NCBI GenBank assembly: GCA_030835135.1
Contig: JAUQWO010000088.1
Location: 62,001-126,000 of the forward strand
Origin: Bacteroidota bacterium
GTDB taxonomy: Bacteria > Bacteroidota > Ignavibacteria > UBA10030 > UBA6906
Direction: 5' to 3'
DNA length: 64,000 nt
Under the pieces are notes generated by a model. That model had not been told where the DNA came from and searched no databases. It worked only from the letters and a program-made list of their open reading frames with translations. Positions 24,512-34,109 of the stretch are shown here, piece by piece. The position numbers and the translations under genes are program-made. Within the stretch, counting starts at the first letter, position 1. The number at the start of each line of letters is the position of its first letter.

Positions 24512-25627
24512 CTATTTGATGAGCGACATCTTCTTCGTGGTCGAGAACGTTCCGGCCTGCATGCGGGTGAAGTAGACACCGGAGGCAACGCGTTTGCCGT
24601 CAGTGTCCTTGCCATCCCATTCGACCGTGTATGTTCCGGCCGCGAACTCCTGGAAGTCCGTCAGTTCTCTGACCAGCCGGCCATGAACGTCATACACCGC
24701 GAGGTTGACCCGTTCAGCTTTCGGGAGGGAAAATTGGATCCGGGTCTCCGGGTTGAACGGATTCGGATAGTTCTGATCGAGATGATATGTGGCAGGTTCG
24801 CCGATGCGCTCTGCAACGTTCGATGACGTGTGCGGGTCGCCATGGCACTGCGTGCACTCCATCTTGGCTGCGACCGTATCCGTGGCGGAGGCTCCGTGGC
24901 AGGTCATGCATGTTCCGACCGAGGCCGGGGCGACATACAACGGAGCGAAGGATCCTGCGAGTTCATCATTCAGGATCTTGGCGGCGTACGCGGCCACGTC
25001 GCCGGTCAGGCGCGCGCAGCGTTCTTTCCGTTCGGCGGAGGAGTTCTTGAAGCCGGCAGCCTCCACCCACAGCGCGTTGGATGTATGGCAGAGAACCGAG
25101 CCGCTGATGGTTTGCACGAGGGACTGGTCGTACCTGTTTTCTGTGAACGTATGGGCTACGGCGCGGTCATTGGACTGGTCTGTGGGGAACTTGGATTGGG
25201 TATACCAACCGAAGAGTTCGCTGGCAAGCACGCTGATGCGCGCCTGAGCAGAGACGAGGGAGATCACAGCGGCTGCGCCGTTGGGTGCGCCACAGGTGGC
25301 CCCCCAGCCCGCTCCACCTCCTGAACCGTACACCATGATCTCTGCGGGGAACGAGCTCCACGGTTCACCGATCTTCTCTGCGAGGGCTTTCACCAGCCCG
25401 TAGAAGGCGCCATAGCAGCAACCTTTGGCGTAGTATGCCTGATGGCCGTAGTTGCGGACCACCTCCACATCGAGGGCCTGGTAGGGGTATGGCCAGGCGG
25501 CCATGGACGGGCCAGCAGAGAGAGGTGAACGTGACACAAGGCTGAGGGCGCCAGCGCCGACGGCCATTGCCGCGACGGCCTTTGTCCCGTTCTGAAGGAA
25601 TTGCTTCCTGGTAAGTGCATCGGACAT
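24512..25627 (-). CDS. Split-Soret-cytochrome-like dihaem protein with T9SS sorting domain
   Basis: 371 residues from the ATG at 25627 (GAGGAG upstream). The N-terminus TRKQFLQNG plus a hydrophobic run is a Tat-like signal with RK in place of RR. Residues about 40-250 match the C_GCxxG_C_C layout of split-Soret cytochromes: KGCCYGAFYGL, YGSGGGAGWGATCG, SGSVLCHTS and RCARLTGDVAA. Two haem c sites follow (CMTCH, CTQCH). The last 80 residues are a type A T9SS sorting domain (LDQNYPNPFNPET ... KKMSLIK). In Desulfovibrio the homologue is periplasmic and carries two haems and an iron-sulfur cluster. Here the tail implies export to or beyond the outer membrane, so a role in electron exchange at the surface is possible. 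Confidence 0.8.
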   Translation of the reverse strand: MSDALTRKQFLQNGTKAVAAMAVGAGALSLVSRSPLSAGPSMAAWPYPYQALDVEVVRNYGHQAYYAKGCCYGAFYGLVKALAEKIGEPWSSFPAEIMVYGSGGGAGWGATCGAPNGAAAVISLVSAQARISVLASELFGWYTQSKFPTDQSNDRAVAHTFTENRYDQSLVQTISGSVLCHTSNALWVEAAGFKNSSAERKERCARLTGDVAAYAAKILNDELAGSFAPLYVAPASVGTCMTCHGASATDTVAAKMECTQCHGDPHTSSNVAERIGEPATYHLDQNYPNPFNPETRIQFSLPKAERVNLAVYDVHGRLVRELTDFQEFAAGTYTVEWDGKDTDGKRVASGVYFTRMQAGTFSTTKKMSLIK

Positions 25628-25736
25628 GGTGATCTCCTCGATCGGTGAGGTGTGTGTGTGGGCTGGTGCGAGGGTGGGATTTGCTGACACTCCCCCGGAC
25701 GAGAGAGACCATTCAACAGTTGTACCAAAAATCTGT

Positions 25737-25764
25737 TGTTAACGATTGGTAGATTTATCGTCAA
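25737..25764 (-). promoter_or_regulatory. Possible promoter of the cytochrome gene
   Basis: Read on the minus strand: TTGACG (25764-25759), 16 nt, TTAACA (25742-25737), in a locally AT-rich stretch. It would give a leader of about 100 nt. The remaining gap to serA (25765-25887) holds only a short unconvincing reading frame. Confidence 0.3.
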
Positions 25765-25887
25765 CTCTGGAAGGCAGAAATCGCGGATTTGGGAATTGGA
25801 TATTCGTTTTTGAGAAGAGTGATGACATTCGCATCACCGTATGCGTCGATGATGTAGAAGATCTCATCAGTATCGACGCTGCTCTCC

Positions 25888-27087
25888 TCAGATGATCCGC
25901 ACGCGGATCGTGTGCGCCACATTCTGCAGATCGTCGAAGAGCGCATCCTTGTAGTGCGCGTCCACATCCGCAAGCACGTACCCGATGTGTTCGTTCGTGC
26001 GGAGGTACTGGGTGATGACGTTCACATTGTTCTTCCCGAAGATCCCGTTGATCTGCGAGAGCACGCCCGGAACATTCTCGTGGATGTGCAACAGGCGGTG
26101 TGCCGGATGCCCGTCCGTACGCGGGGCTGTGATGCGGGGGAAATTCACGCTCGCCGTTGTCGCGCCGGTGGCAACGTATTCCACAAGCTTCCCCGACACG
26201 AACTCGGCGATATTCTCCTGGGCTTCCTCCGTGCTGCCCCCGATGTGCGGGGTGAGCAGAACGTTCGGGAGTCCGTGGAGCGGTGTCGTGAACGGCTCAT
26301 TGCCGTCCCGTGGTTCGGTGGGGAAGACATCGACCGCTGCCCCGGAGAGGTGCCCGGACCGCAGTGCCGCGGCCATTGCCTCGATGTCCACCACGTGCCC
26401 ACGGCTGAGGTTCAGCAGGCATGCGCCGGGTTTCATCAGGGCGAGCGCCCGCTCGGAGATCATGTTCGTGTTGGCGGGACTCCCGTCCACGTGGACGGTC
26501 ACGATGTCCGCGATCCGGAGGACCTCATCCACGGACCCCAGTCGCGTCGCATTGCCGATCGACAGCTTATCGACCGTGTCGAAGTAGTAGACGTCCATCC
26601 CCATGGCTTCGGCAAGCGTGGAGACCTGTGAACCGATGTTGCCGAACCCGATGATACCGAGCTTCTTGCCCCGCACTTCGCGGGCGTGATCGGCGGATTT
26701 CTCCCAGCCGCCCGCATGGGCGCGGACGATCTTCGGATACACACGCCGGACGAGGAAGATGATCTCGGCGATGACCAGCTCCGCCACGCTCCGGGTATTG
26801 CTATAGGGAGCGTTGAAGACCGCGACGCCCTTCAATGATGCTGCCCGCAGATCGATCTGGTTCGTCCCGATGCAGAAGGCGCCGACCGCCAGGAGATCCG
26901 GCGCATGGGCCAGGACACGTTCGGTGATCTGGGTGCGCGAGCGTATCCCGAGAAGCGCGACGCCCTTCAATGCCTTGATGAGTTCATCGTCATCCATCGC
27001 GCCGGCAGCGGATTCGATGGTGGCTCCTCCGCGGTGGAAGGCTTCGTGGGCGCGCGGGTGGATGTTCTCGAGCAGCAGTGCTTTCAT
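25888..27087 (-). CDS. serA: D-3-phosphoglycerate dehydrogenase, short ACT form
   Basis: 399 residues from the ATG at 27087; a GTG at 27111 is an alternative. The length and domain order are those of the E. coli-type enzyme: substrate-binding halves, a Rossmann domain with GIIGFGNIGSQV, LLTPHIGGSTEEAQ carrying the catalytic histidine, and a single C-terminal ACT domain (HENVPGVLSQINGIF) that senses serine. It oxidises 3-phosphoglycerate to 3-phosphohydroxypyruvate, the first step of serine synthesis. It stands 61 nt downstream of the glycosidase at 27149 and may be read from it, though the functions are unrelated. Confidence 0.93.
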   Translation of the reverse strand: MKALLLENIHPRAHEAFHRGGATIESAAGAMDDDELIKALKGVALLGIRSRTQITERVLAHAPDLLAVGAFCIGTNQIDLRAASLKGVAVFNAPYSNTRSVAELVIAEIIFLVRRVYPKIVRAHAGGWEKSADHAREVRGKKLGIIGFGNIGSQVSTLAEAMGMDVYYFDTVDKLSIGNATRLGSVDEVLRIADIVTVHVDGSPANTNMISERALALMKPGACLLNLSRGHVVDIEAMAAALRSGHLSGAAVDVFPTEPRDGNEPFTTPLHGLPNVLLTPHIGGSTEEAQENIAEFVSGKLVEYVATGATTASVNFPRITAPRTDGHPAHRLLHIHENVPGVLSQINGIFGKNNVNVITQYLRTNEHIGYVLADVDAHYKDALFDDLQNVAHTIRVRII

Positions 27088-27148
27088 GTCCTTCAGACTC
27101 CTCAGTGTCACACGTACGGCCGGATCGTCAGCCGCCCGGTATCATCGC

Positions 27149-29464
27149 TCACCGGTCGGGTATCGCAGGGGAGACCGGCAGGAGGGTGGCTCCTGTGCCG
27201 GGGTCGAGCACGAGCGTATGGTTGCCCGGCGGCAGATCGAACCGCACGGTCTTTCCGGAGCGCAACGTGATCGTGTGCGCGCCGCCGTTCTTCATATGGA
27301 CCACGAGCAGGCCGTTGCCGGCATACACGATCTCGCCGTTCGTGGCGTACACATGCGCACCGCCCGACCGGAGAATGGAACGTAGTGGCTGGTCCGCGGC
27401 GTGCGGGACAGCGATATACCATGCCTGATGGTCGTGGAAGACCTTGCGTGCGACCGCGGCGTGGCCGCTTGCGACGTATGACCCGAACACTTCCGCGGCG
27501 GGGTCATCGACGGCGAACAGGGGTGCGAGCGGCGTCGTGCCGGTGGTGTAAGTGCGTGCGGTATCGCCAGGCATCAGGATGCGCACCGCGGGTGCCGTAG
27601 CGGTCGTTTCGGCGATCAGGGAGAACCCGGTGAGGGCCGTGCAGTGCCCGACGTCCAATGTGCTACCATCACTGTAGCCCGGTGCGTAATACCAGACCAC
27701 CGTGCGTCCGGCTGAAGCGACCTGTGTGCGGAGGTATGTGCGTTGTTCCGGGGTGAGGACCCAGATATTACCGAAGACGATGGTCTTGTAGTGACGGAGG
27801 TCGACGAGGGGAAGATCGTCGAGATGGACCGGATCGAACACCACGCCGCTCTTGAATGCGGCAAGCGTGGCATGGTCGATCGTGAGCGTACTGAACGGGT
27901 CGGTTCCGCGCAGGCTTGCCGTGTGATAGAAGCTTCCGGTATCATAGACGAAGAGCACATCCGCATCACTCGTATAGGGTGAGCGCAACCGGGCATCAGC
28001 GATCACCTTCATGGCGCTGATGTCCTGCATGATCACGGAGTGATCCCATGTGCCCCTGCTGCCGCGCTGGTTGTACCGGACATTGTCCAGATCGACACCC
28101 GCCACGCCGAAATCGTAGAACCACAGTCCCATCCCCTTCGTTGCGCTGAACAGGACATTGCGCCGTACGGCGGCGACCCCGTTCCGGAGGATGAGGTCGT
28201 GGTCGCCGGCCTGCGGGATCGGGATCGTTGGTTCGGCGTCCATCTCGTCCAGCCAGAGTTTCCGGTGGAGCCGGACAGACATGATCAGGCTGCGTGAGCG
28301 GTAGGCATCGCCCGGTTTCAGGGCTTCCGGTTCATAGGCCTGAGGACCGGAGAGATAATCGATGAACGGGGAAGCAAGGACCCGTTGGAGTTCGAGGTGT
28401 CCGCCGGCGGCCTGCCGGCCGAACGTGGAGAAGTAGTACCCGTAGAACGTGCCGGCGATCAGCGGGCGGGGCCATGCCTCCTTTGCCGTGCGCGCGAAGT
28501 GGATGATATTATCGGCGACCAGTTCATGCACGCAGCGGTAATAGTCCATCGTACGGCCTTCGGTGGCCGGGTCGCGGAAGATGCCCCGCGTGGCGCTCCG
28601 TGCATCCAGTCCGGGCACGCGTGCCGAGGCGAAGGTGACGGCGGGATCGTTCCATGCGCGGCGGAGCGCCTCCTCGGAACCGTAGCGCTTCTTCAGCCAG
28701 CTCGCGAACACGTGGTTCATCGGTTCGCTGACATCCGGTTCGTTCCGGTAGAACCCCCAGTTATGCCATTCGCCGTAGACGCCGTTGGCGACCTGGATCC
28801 CGGCGAGCGCGCGGCCCTCGGGAGTTCGTGCCAGGAGGCGGAGGAACTCGCGGAGGCGCGCAGTGGCTTCGGTCTTCCAGAGGGCTGATGCCATGCTGAC
28901 ACGTTCCGCGGGACCGTTATCTTCTTCGATGATGCGCGGGAATCCTTCCGTGCTTTCATTCCGGGGATGGGTATCCGCATAGCGCACCCACTCTTCCGGG
29001 TGGCGGCGCATCCACCATTTGGGTGCGGTCACGTGAAAGCGGATGATGACACCGGCATCTCGCCGTGCCTGCAGCACGCCGGCGATCTGGCGGCGAGCGA
29101 GGGAGATGTCCATCGTTCCATCTTCCCGCCAGCAATGATCGAAGAAGAGGTCCACCTGGAAGAGGCGGAACCCGCGTGCAGCGAACTGTCCGATGGTGCG
29201 CGCGGGAAGTTCTTCCCAGGACCACCGTCCTCCGGGGACATCCGTCAGGGCATAGATCATCGGGCTGACCGCCTCACCATTGAGGTGGATCGTCGGTCGT
29301 CCGTTGACCATGCGCACATCGGAGCGCAAGGCGGTTGCTGCGCTGGCCTCCGTTCCGGAGGCTGCGGGGAGGCACAGGCTCAGCGCAAGCAGGCCTGTAA
29401 GGAAGAGGCGGCGGTCTTTGCCCGGCCGTCGGCGGGGGCGGAGGTGATCCTGGGCAAAATGCAT
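27149..29464 (-). CDS. Secreted GH42-like (clan GH-A) glycoside hydrolase
   Basis: 771 residues from the ATG at 29464; a TTG at 29497 with AAGGG before it would add 11. There is an Arg-rich N-region and a signal peptide, then a TIM barrel with FRLFQVDLFFDHCW, VANGVYGEWHNWG (acid/base region) and KLWLDEMD (likely nucleophile glutamate). A Rossmann-like domain follows, resembling the GH42 trimerisation domain (VLTPEQRTYLRTQVASAG), then a small beta domain. A beta-galactosidase-like activity outside the cytoplasm is plausible, but the acid/base lacks the usual Asn-Glu pair, so substrate and even activity are open. No T9SS tail is present. Confidence 0.75.
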   Translation of the reverse strand: MHFAQDHLRPRRRPGKDRRLFLTGLLALSLCLPAASGTEASAATALRSDVRMVNGRPTIHLNGEAVSPMIYALTDVPGGRWSWEELPARTIGQFAARGFRLFQVDLFFDHCWREDGTMDISLARRQIAGVLQARRDAGVIIRFHVTAPKWWMRRHPEEWVRYADTHPRNESTEGFPRIIEEDNGPAERVSMASALWKTEATARLREFLRLLARTPEGRALAGIQVANGVYGEWHNWGFYRNEPDVSEPMNHVFASWLKKRYGSEEALRRAWNDPAVTFASARVPGLDARSATRGIFRDPATEGRTMDYYRCVHELVADNIIHFARTAKEAWPRPLIAGTFYGYYFSTFGRQAAGGHLELQRVLASPFIDYLSGPQAYEPEALKPGDAYRSRSLIMSVRLHRKLWLDEMDAEPTIPIPQAGDHDLILRNGVAAVRRNVLFSATKGMGLWFYDFGVAGVDLDNVRYNQRGSRGTWDHSVIMQDISAMKVIADARLRSPYTSDADVLFVYDTGSFYHTASLRGTDPFSTLTIDHATLAAFKSGVVFDPVHLDDLPLVDLRHYKTIVFGNIWVLTPEQRTYLRTQVASAGRTVVWYYAPGYSDGSTLDVGHCTALTGFSLIAETTATAPAVRILMPGDTARTYTTGTTPLAPLFAVDDPAAEVFGSYVASGHAAVARKVFHDHQAWYIAVPHAADQPLRSILRSGGAHVYATNGEIVYAGNGLLVVHMKNGGAHTITLRSGKTVRFDLPPGNHTLVLDPGTGATLLPVSPAIPDR

Positions 29465-29723
29465 GGAAAAGGATAGCAAAAAGTTCGAAAGAAACAAAAC
29501 CCTTGGAAGTGACCCGGGAAAATCGTATCATTGTGTACTGCAAACCAGCAGCATTCCGTAACCGGTCATCGTATCGGGAGCGGACGTGAGAGTGTCGCTC
29601 TCCGATCATGATGCGCAAGGTTTTGACGGGACGGATGTTGTTGACCGCGACAAGCGGATCCCTCCGGATATCGTTCACGTAACGATCACTTCCCACTCGG
29701 CGTAACGCCAGCAGAACTTCGCA

Positions 29724-29739
29724 CCAGTATGTATACTGG
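29724..29739 (+). promoter_or_regulatory. Palindrome CCAGTAT-GT-ATACTGG upstream of rhlE
   Basis: A perfect 7-2-7 palindrome that contains a TATACT (29732-29737) suitable as a -10 box, 42 nt before the rhlE start. No -35 box is seen, so an activator or a repressor site is possible. The rest of 29465-29779 (315 nt between divergent genes) holds no credible gene. Confidence 0.35.
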
Positions 29740-29779
29740 GCGTGCAGGATATTGTCTTCAACTATTTCAGGTTTCCCTC

Positions 29780-31327
29780 ATGGGATTTTCCTCACTGGGC
29801 CTTTCAGGTCCTGTCATGCAGGGTGTTGCAGCGGCCGGCTATACGGTCCCGACACCCATTCAATCACTTGCTATCCGCCCTGCCCTTGCAGGCCGTGATA
29901 TCATCGGTCTTGCCCAGACGGGCACGGGGAAGACGGCCGCATTCGTGCTGCCGCTCCTCAACCAGTTGTCGACCGAGGCCGGGGACCGCGGGCGTCATGC
30001 TCCTCCCCGTGCACTGGTCCTTACCCCGACCCGCGAACTGGCACAGCAGATCCATAAGGCCGTGGACACCTACGGCAAATTCCTGTCCCTCCGTTCCATT
30101 GCCGTGTACGGCGGGGTGGACATGAACAAGCAGCTCAAATTGATGGCCCGCGGCGTTGACATCGTCATCGCCACGCCGGGCAGGTTGCTCGATCACATGC
30201 AGCGGAAGTCCGTCAGCCTGGGGTCCGTGAAGGTCCTCGTGCTGGACGAGGCGGACCGCATGCTGGACATGGGCTTCATCAAGGATGTCCGGACGATCAT
30301 TGCCGGCGTGCCCAGGGTGCGGCAGACGATGCTCTTCTCGGCCACCATGCCCGAAGAGATCGAGTCGCTGGCGAGCGAGGTCCTGAACGATCCCGAGACC
30401 GTGGAAGCCGGCGAGCGCCGGAACCCGGTCGAGACCATCGAGCAGCATTTCTATTCCGTGCAGCCCGATGCCAAGAGTGCGCTGTTGATGCACGCCATCG
30501 AGCAGGAGAAGATGGAGAGCGTGCTGGTGTTCACGCGCACGAAGCACGGTGCCGACAAGATCGCGCGCCGGCTCGACCGTGCGGGGATCAGCACCGCGGC
30601 GATCCATTCCAACCGGACGCAGGGTCAGCGTGACCGTGCGCTGGAGTCGTTCAAGCGCGGATCGATCCGTGTGCTTGTGGCCACGGACATCGCGGCCCGC
30701 GGCATCGATGTGAACGGCATCTCGCATGTCGTGAACCTCGATATTCCGCAGCAGGCGGAAGATTACATCCATCGCATCGGCCGTACGGGCCGGGCGGGTG
30801 CCGAAGGGGATGCGATCACGTTCGTGACGCGTGAGGACCAGCAGTTCCTTCGCAGGATCGAGAAATACACCGGGAAGCACATTGCGATCCGGTCGTATCC
30901 CGGCTTCGTGGCACCCCCGCCGTCCGCGAAGACGCCCGGGCATCATGCGTCTGCCCCGAGGACGTCAGGGCATCATACGTCTGCTCCGCGGCATGGTGCG
31001 CATCAATCCCCGCAGCCCCAGTCGGCATCGCATCAGCCGGTAACGAACGCCTCCACGCAGCAGATCACCGCTGCGCAGGCACCTGCGCGGCGGTTCTCCC
31101 CGCGTCCGGGCTCCGCGCCGAAAGCCGCGGTGGACCGTGTGTACCGTCCGGCCGGACAGTCGGGCGCGCCGAAGAAGAAGGCCGGTGGCGCCGGCAAGCC
31201 GTGGGAGAAGACCGCGGGAAAGAAGAAGCGGCGCACCCCGATGCTTGCCGTGCGGAAGAAGTCCCCGCCCAAGAAACTGGATGCGTTCTCGTCACACACC
31301 GGCGGTTCCGGCTGGTCCAATTACTGA
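29780..31327 (+). CDS. rhlE: DEAD-box RNA helicase
   Basis: 515 residues from the ATG at 29780 (MGFSSLGLSGPVMQG, the normal RhlE beginning); the in-frame ATG at 29729 overlaps the promoter palindrome. All core motifs are present: the Q motif (PTPIQ), AQTGTGKT, PTRELAQQ, TPGRLLDHM, DEAD, SAT, and HRIGRTGRAG. The final 120 residues are rich in Pro, Ala, Ser, His and then Lys/Arg, a disordered RNA-binding tail. It remodels RNA in ribosome assembly or decay and is often cold-induced. typA follows after 15 nt, giving a translation/ribosome unit. Confidence 0.92.
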   Translation: MGFSSLGLSGPVMQGVAAAGYTVPTPIQSLAIRPALAGRDIIGLAQTGTGKTAAFVLPLLNQLSTEAGDRGRHAPPRALVLTPTRELAQQIHKAVDTYGKFLSLRSIAVYGGVDMNKQLKLMARGVDIVIATPGRLLDHMQRKSVSLGSVKVLVLDEADRMLDMGFIKDVRTIIAGVPRVRQTMLFSATMPEEIESLASEVLNDPETVEAGERRNPVETIEQHFYSVQPDAKSALLMHAIEQEKMESVLVFTRTKHGADKIARRLDRAGISTAAIHSNRTQGQRDRALESFKRGSIRVLVATDIAARGIDVNGISHVVNLDIPQQAEDYIHRIGRTGRAGAEGDAITFVTREDQQFLRRIEKYTGKHIAIRSYPGFVAPPPSAKTPGHHASAPRTSGHHTSAPRHGAHQSPQPQSASHQPVTNASTQQITAAQAPARRFSPRPGSAPKAAVDRVYRPAGQSGAPKKKAGGAGKPWEKTAGKKKRRTPMLAVRKKSPPKKLDAFSSHTGGSGWSNY

Positions 31328-31342
31328 CACTGACATTTTCGG

Positions 31343-33184
31343 ATGCACATGCACAGCAAAGAAACGATCCGCAACATCGCCATCATCGCCCACGTGGATC
31401 ATGGGAAGACGACGCTCGTGGACCACATGCTGCGTCAAACGGGCACGTTCCGTTCGAACCAGACGTTGGTGACGAGGGTCATGGACTCGAATGACCTCGA
31501 GCGTGAGCGCGGCATCACCATCCTGGCCAAGAACACCGCCATCAATTATAAGGGCACGAAGATCAACATTGTGGACACTCCCGGCCACGCCGATTTCGGC
31601 GGGGAAGTGGAGCGGACCCTCACGATGGTGGACGGCGTGCTGCTGCTGGTGGACGCCGCCGAAGGGCCGCTCCCGGGCACGAAGTTCGTGCTCAAGAAAT
31701 CGCTCGACCTGAACCGGAAGCCGATCGTGGTCATCAACAAGATCGACCGGAAGGATGCGCGCGCCCACGAAGTGCTGGACGAGGTGTTTGACCTTTTCCT
31801 GTCCCTGGGTGCGAACGAAGAGCAGCTGGATTTCCCGACGATCTACTGCATCGCCAAGCAGGGGATCGCGAAGAACGAACTGGAAGATGAGGGTGTGAAC
31901 CTCGAGCCGCTGCTGGACGCGATCGTCAAGCACGTACCGCCGCCTCCGGGCGATCCGAACGGATTGTTCCAGATGCTGGTGACCACCATCGATTACAATG
32001 ACTATCTCGGGCGACTGGGCATCGGCCGGATCCATCGTGGCGCCGTCAAACTCGGTTCCCCGATGCACATCGTGCACCGGGATGGGGTCGTGGAAGATGC
32101 CCGCGTGACCAAGATCTACACCTTCGACGGTCTCAAACGCCTCGAAGTCGAAGAGGCCGGCGTGGGCGACATCATTGCGGTGGCCGGGATGGAGGATGTG
32201 GACATCGGCGAGACCATCGCCGATGCCGGTGATCCTACCCAGCTGCCGTTCGTGGCGATCGAAGAGCCGACGCTGTCCATGAACTTCATCGTGAACAACA
32301 GTCCGTTCGCGGGCCGGGATGGGAAGTATGTCACCACCCGTCACCTGAGCGAACGGTTGATCCGCGAGCTGCGATCGAATGTCAGTCTGCGCATCGAGCT
32401 CACCGACTCGCCCGACACGTTCAAAGTGAGCGGCCGTGGTGAGTTGCATCTGGCGATCCTCATCGAGACCATGCGGCGTGAAGGGTACGAGTTCCAGGTG
32501 TCGCGTCCCGAGGTGATCTACAAGCGCATCGACGATGTGCTCTCGGAGCCGATGGAGCACGTGATCATCGACGTGCCGGAGGAATTCGTCGGGGTGGTCA
32601 TCGAGAACATCGGCCGCCGGCGCGGCGAGATGAAGAACATGATCGCGTCACCGGGCAATACCCGGCTCGAGTTCATCGTGCCCGCGCGTGGCCTCATCGG
32701 ATTCCGCGGTGAGTTCATGACGCAGACCAAGGGCACCGGGATCCTGCATCACAATTTCCACGGGTACGACCCGTACAAGGGCGACATCACGCAGCGCACG
32801 AAGGGTGCCCTGGTATCGATGGAGACCGGCGATTCGGTTGCGTATGGCATGTGGAAACTGTCGGAGCGTTCCGTGTTCTTCATCGATCCCGGCACGAAGG
32901 TGTACGAGGGGATGATCGTGGGCGAGAACTCCCGCGAGCACGACATGACGGTGAACGTCTGCAAGACGAAGCAGCTCACGAATATGCGCGCCTCCGGGTC
33001 GGATGAGGCCGTGCGGTTGGAGCCGGCCCGCCTGCTCACGCTGGAACAGGCCATCGAGTGGATCGGCGACGACGAGCTCGTGGAGGTGACACCGCAGAGC
33101 ATCCGGTTACGCAAACGTCATCTCAACGCGGACGTCCGGAAACGGATGGGCAAGAAGGTGGCGGAAGCCGACGCCGAAGCATAA
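31343..33184 (+). CDS. typA: Ribosome-associated GTPase TypA/BipA
   Basis: 613 residues, full length. The GTPase domain has [39 protein letters not shown] and NKIDRKDAR. Domains II and III, and the TypA-specific C-terminal domain with [20 protein letters not shown], follow. It binds 70S ribosomes and supports assembly and translation at low temperature or under stress. Its pairing with rhlE, also linked to cold growth and ribosome assembly, makes functional sense. Confidence 0.96.
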   Translation: MHMHSKETIRNIAIIAHVDHGKTTLVDHMLRQTGTFRSNQTLVTRVMDSNDLERERGITILAKNTAINYKGTKINIVDTPGHADFGGEVERTLTMVDGVLLLVDAAEGPLPGTKFVLKKSLDLNRKPIVVINKIDRKDARAHEVLDEVFDLFLSLGANEEQLDFPTIYCIAKQGIAKNELEDEGVNLEPLLDAIVKHVPPPPGDPNGLFQMLVTTIDYNDYLGRLGIGRIHRGAVKLGSPMHIVHRDGVVEDARVTKIYTFDGLKRLEVEEAGVGDIIAVAGMEDVDIGETIADAGDPTQLPFVAIEEPTLSMNFIVNNSPFAGRDGKYVTTRHLSERLIRELRSNVSLRIELTDSPDTFKVSGRGELHLAILIETMRREGYEFQVSRPEVIYKRIDDVLSEPMEHVIIDVPEEFVGVVIENIGRRRGEMKNMIASPGNTRLEFIVPARGLIGFRGEFMTQTKGTGILHHNFHGYDPYKGDITQRTKGALVSMETGDSVAYGMWKLSERSVFFIDPGTKVYEGMIVGENSREHDMTVNVCKTKQLTNMRASGSDEAVRLEPARLLTLEQAIEWIGDDELVEVTPQSIRLRKRHLNADVRKRMGKKVAEADAEA

Positions 33185-33205
33185 GCAAGAATGAGGGTGT
33201 ACAAA

Positions 33206-33238
33206 GAACGGGGTCCCGTGCGTTACGGGACCCCGTTC
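33206..33238. terminator. Bidirectional 14-bp perfect hairpin
   Basis: GAACGGGGTCCCGT (33206-33219) and its exact complement at 33225-33238, loop 5 nt, between convergent typA and the barrel protein gene. Confidence 0.8.
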
Positions 33239-33261
33239 GTGTGTTCAGCCGATGGTGCAGG

Positions 33262-33921
33262 TCAGAAGGTGATACCTGCGGTGATGATCGGCACGTAGGT
33301 GCTGGTGCCTTCCTCCATCAAGACCCAGTTGACGCGGGCTTCGGCGTACAGCGCGAATGCGCTGAAGTCCAGGTCCGTGCCCACGCCCGCATTGAATGCC
33401 CCGACGGTCTGGGTCTTGAGGATCGTGATCGGCGAGAGCTTCACGCCGTTCACCGACAGGATCACGTCGGTTGCGGTGACGTGGGTGATGCCGCCGCCGC
33501 CGGTGATGTAGGGTTTCACGACCGGCAGGGGAAGGATGGTCAGCTTCAGGTTCGCGGAACCCGAGATCATATCCACCTTGCCGCCATCTTCAAAGGCCAC
33601 CGGGAACCCGGGCAGAACGCTCTGGACATAGCTCTTGAACTTGTCCTTGTCCGGCGAGAGGGTGAGGTAATCACCGGACACGCGGATCTTCAGGATCCCG
33701 AGGCCGAAATCGAGATGCACACCGCCGCCCAGGCCGAGGCCGTACACTTCTTCGATCGCCACCTGTGCCGTTCCGGTCGAGTTCGGAATGCCGGCGAGCT
33801 GTTTGGCCTTTGCATTGATGTCAGAATTGAACATATTACCATGGACACCGAAGCCGATCGACTGCGCCGAGGCCGATGCGGCCAGCAGCAGGGCCCCGAA
33901 CAACAGGACATGACGTTTCAT
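33262..33921 (-). CDS. Predicted outer-membrane beta-barrel protein
   Basis: 219 residues with a clear signal peptide (MKRHVLLFGALLLAASASAQ) cut after about residue 20. The mature part consists of alternating amphipathic strands (GLGLGGGVHLDFGL, KPYITGGGGITHV, ALYAEARVNWVLM) and ends in a terminal phenylalanine (ITAGITF), as required for Bam-dependent barrels. This suggests a small 8-stranded barrel of the OmpA/OmpW-like type. The function is unknown. A GGAGG ribosome site precedes the start. Confidence 0.75.
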   Translation of the reverse strand: MKRHVLLFGALLLAASASAQSIGFGVHGNMFNSDINAKAKQLAGIPNSTGTAQVAIEEVYGLGLGGGVHLDFGLGILKIRVSGDYLTLSPDKDKFKSYVQSVLPGFPVAFEDGGKVDMISGSANLKLTILPLPVVKPYITGGGGITHVTATDVILSVNGVKLSPITILKTQTVGAFNAGVGTDLDFSAFALYAEARVNWVLMEEGTSTYVPIITAGITF

Positions 33922-34109
33922 ACATCCTCCACGTAGGTTGTGTATGCGAGTTGGAAAGAGGCGCGAGTGATCGTCGCTTCAGGAATGCTCTTGTTGAATC
34001 TATGGTGTTCTCTCCTCTTTTTCAAGTGCTTATTCCATTCGTGCAACAAATGAGGTCCGCGGTCGAACCTTTTGCCCCGTCACCGTGTTTTTTGTTGTGG
34101 AGGCACATC

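Noticed and set aside
25761-25973. 70-residue minus-strand frame after serA
   Set aside because: The first half is antisense-like Arg/Thr/Ser sequence overlapping serA out of phase; the tail looks more protein-like but has no start of its own.
29274-29696. 140-residue minus-strand frame upstream of rhlE
   Set aside because: Overlaps the start of the glycosidase gene, has Pro/Arg runs and no recognisable feature or ribosome site.
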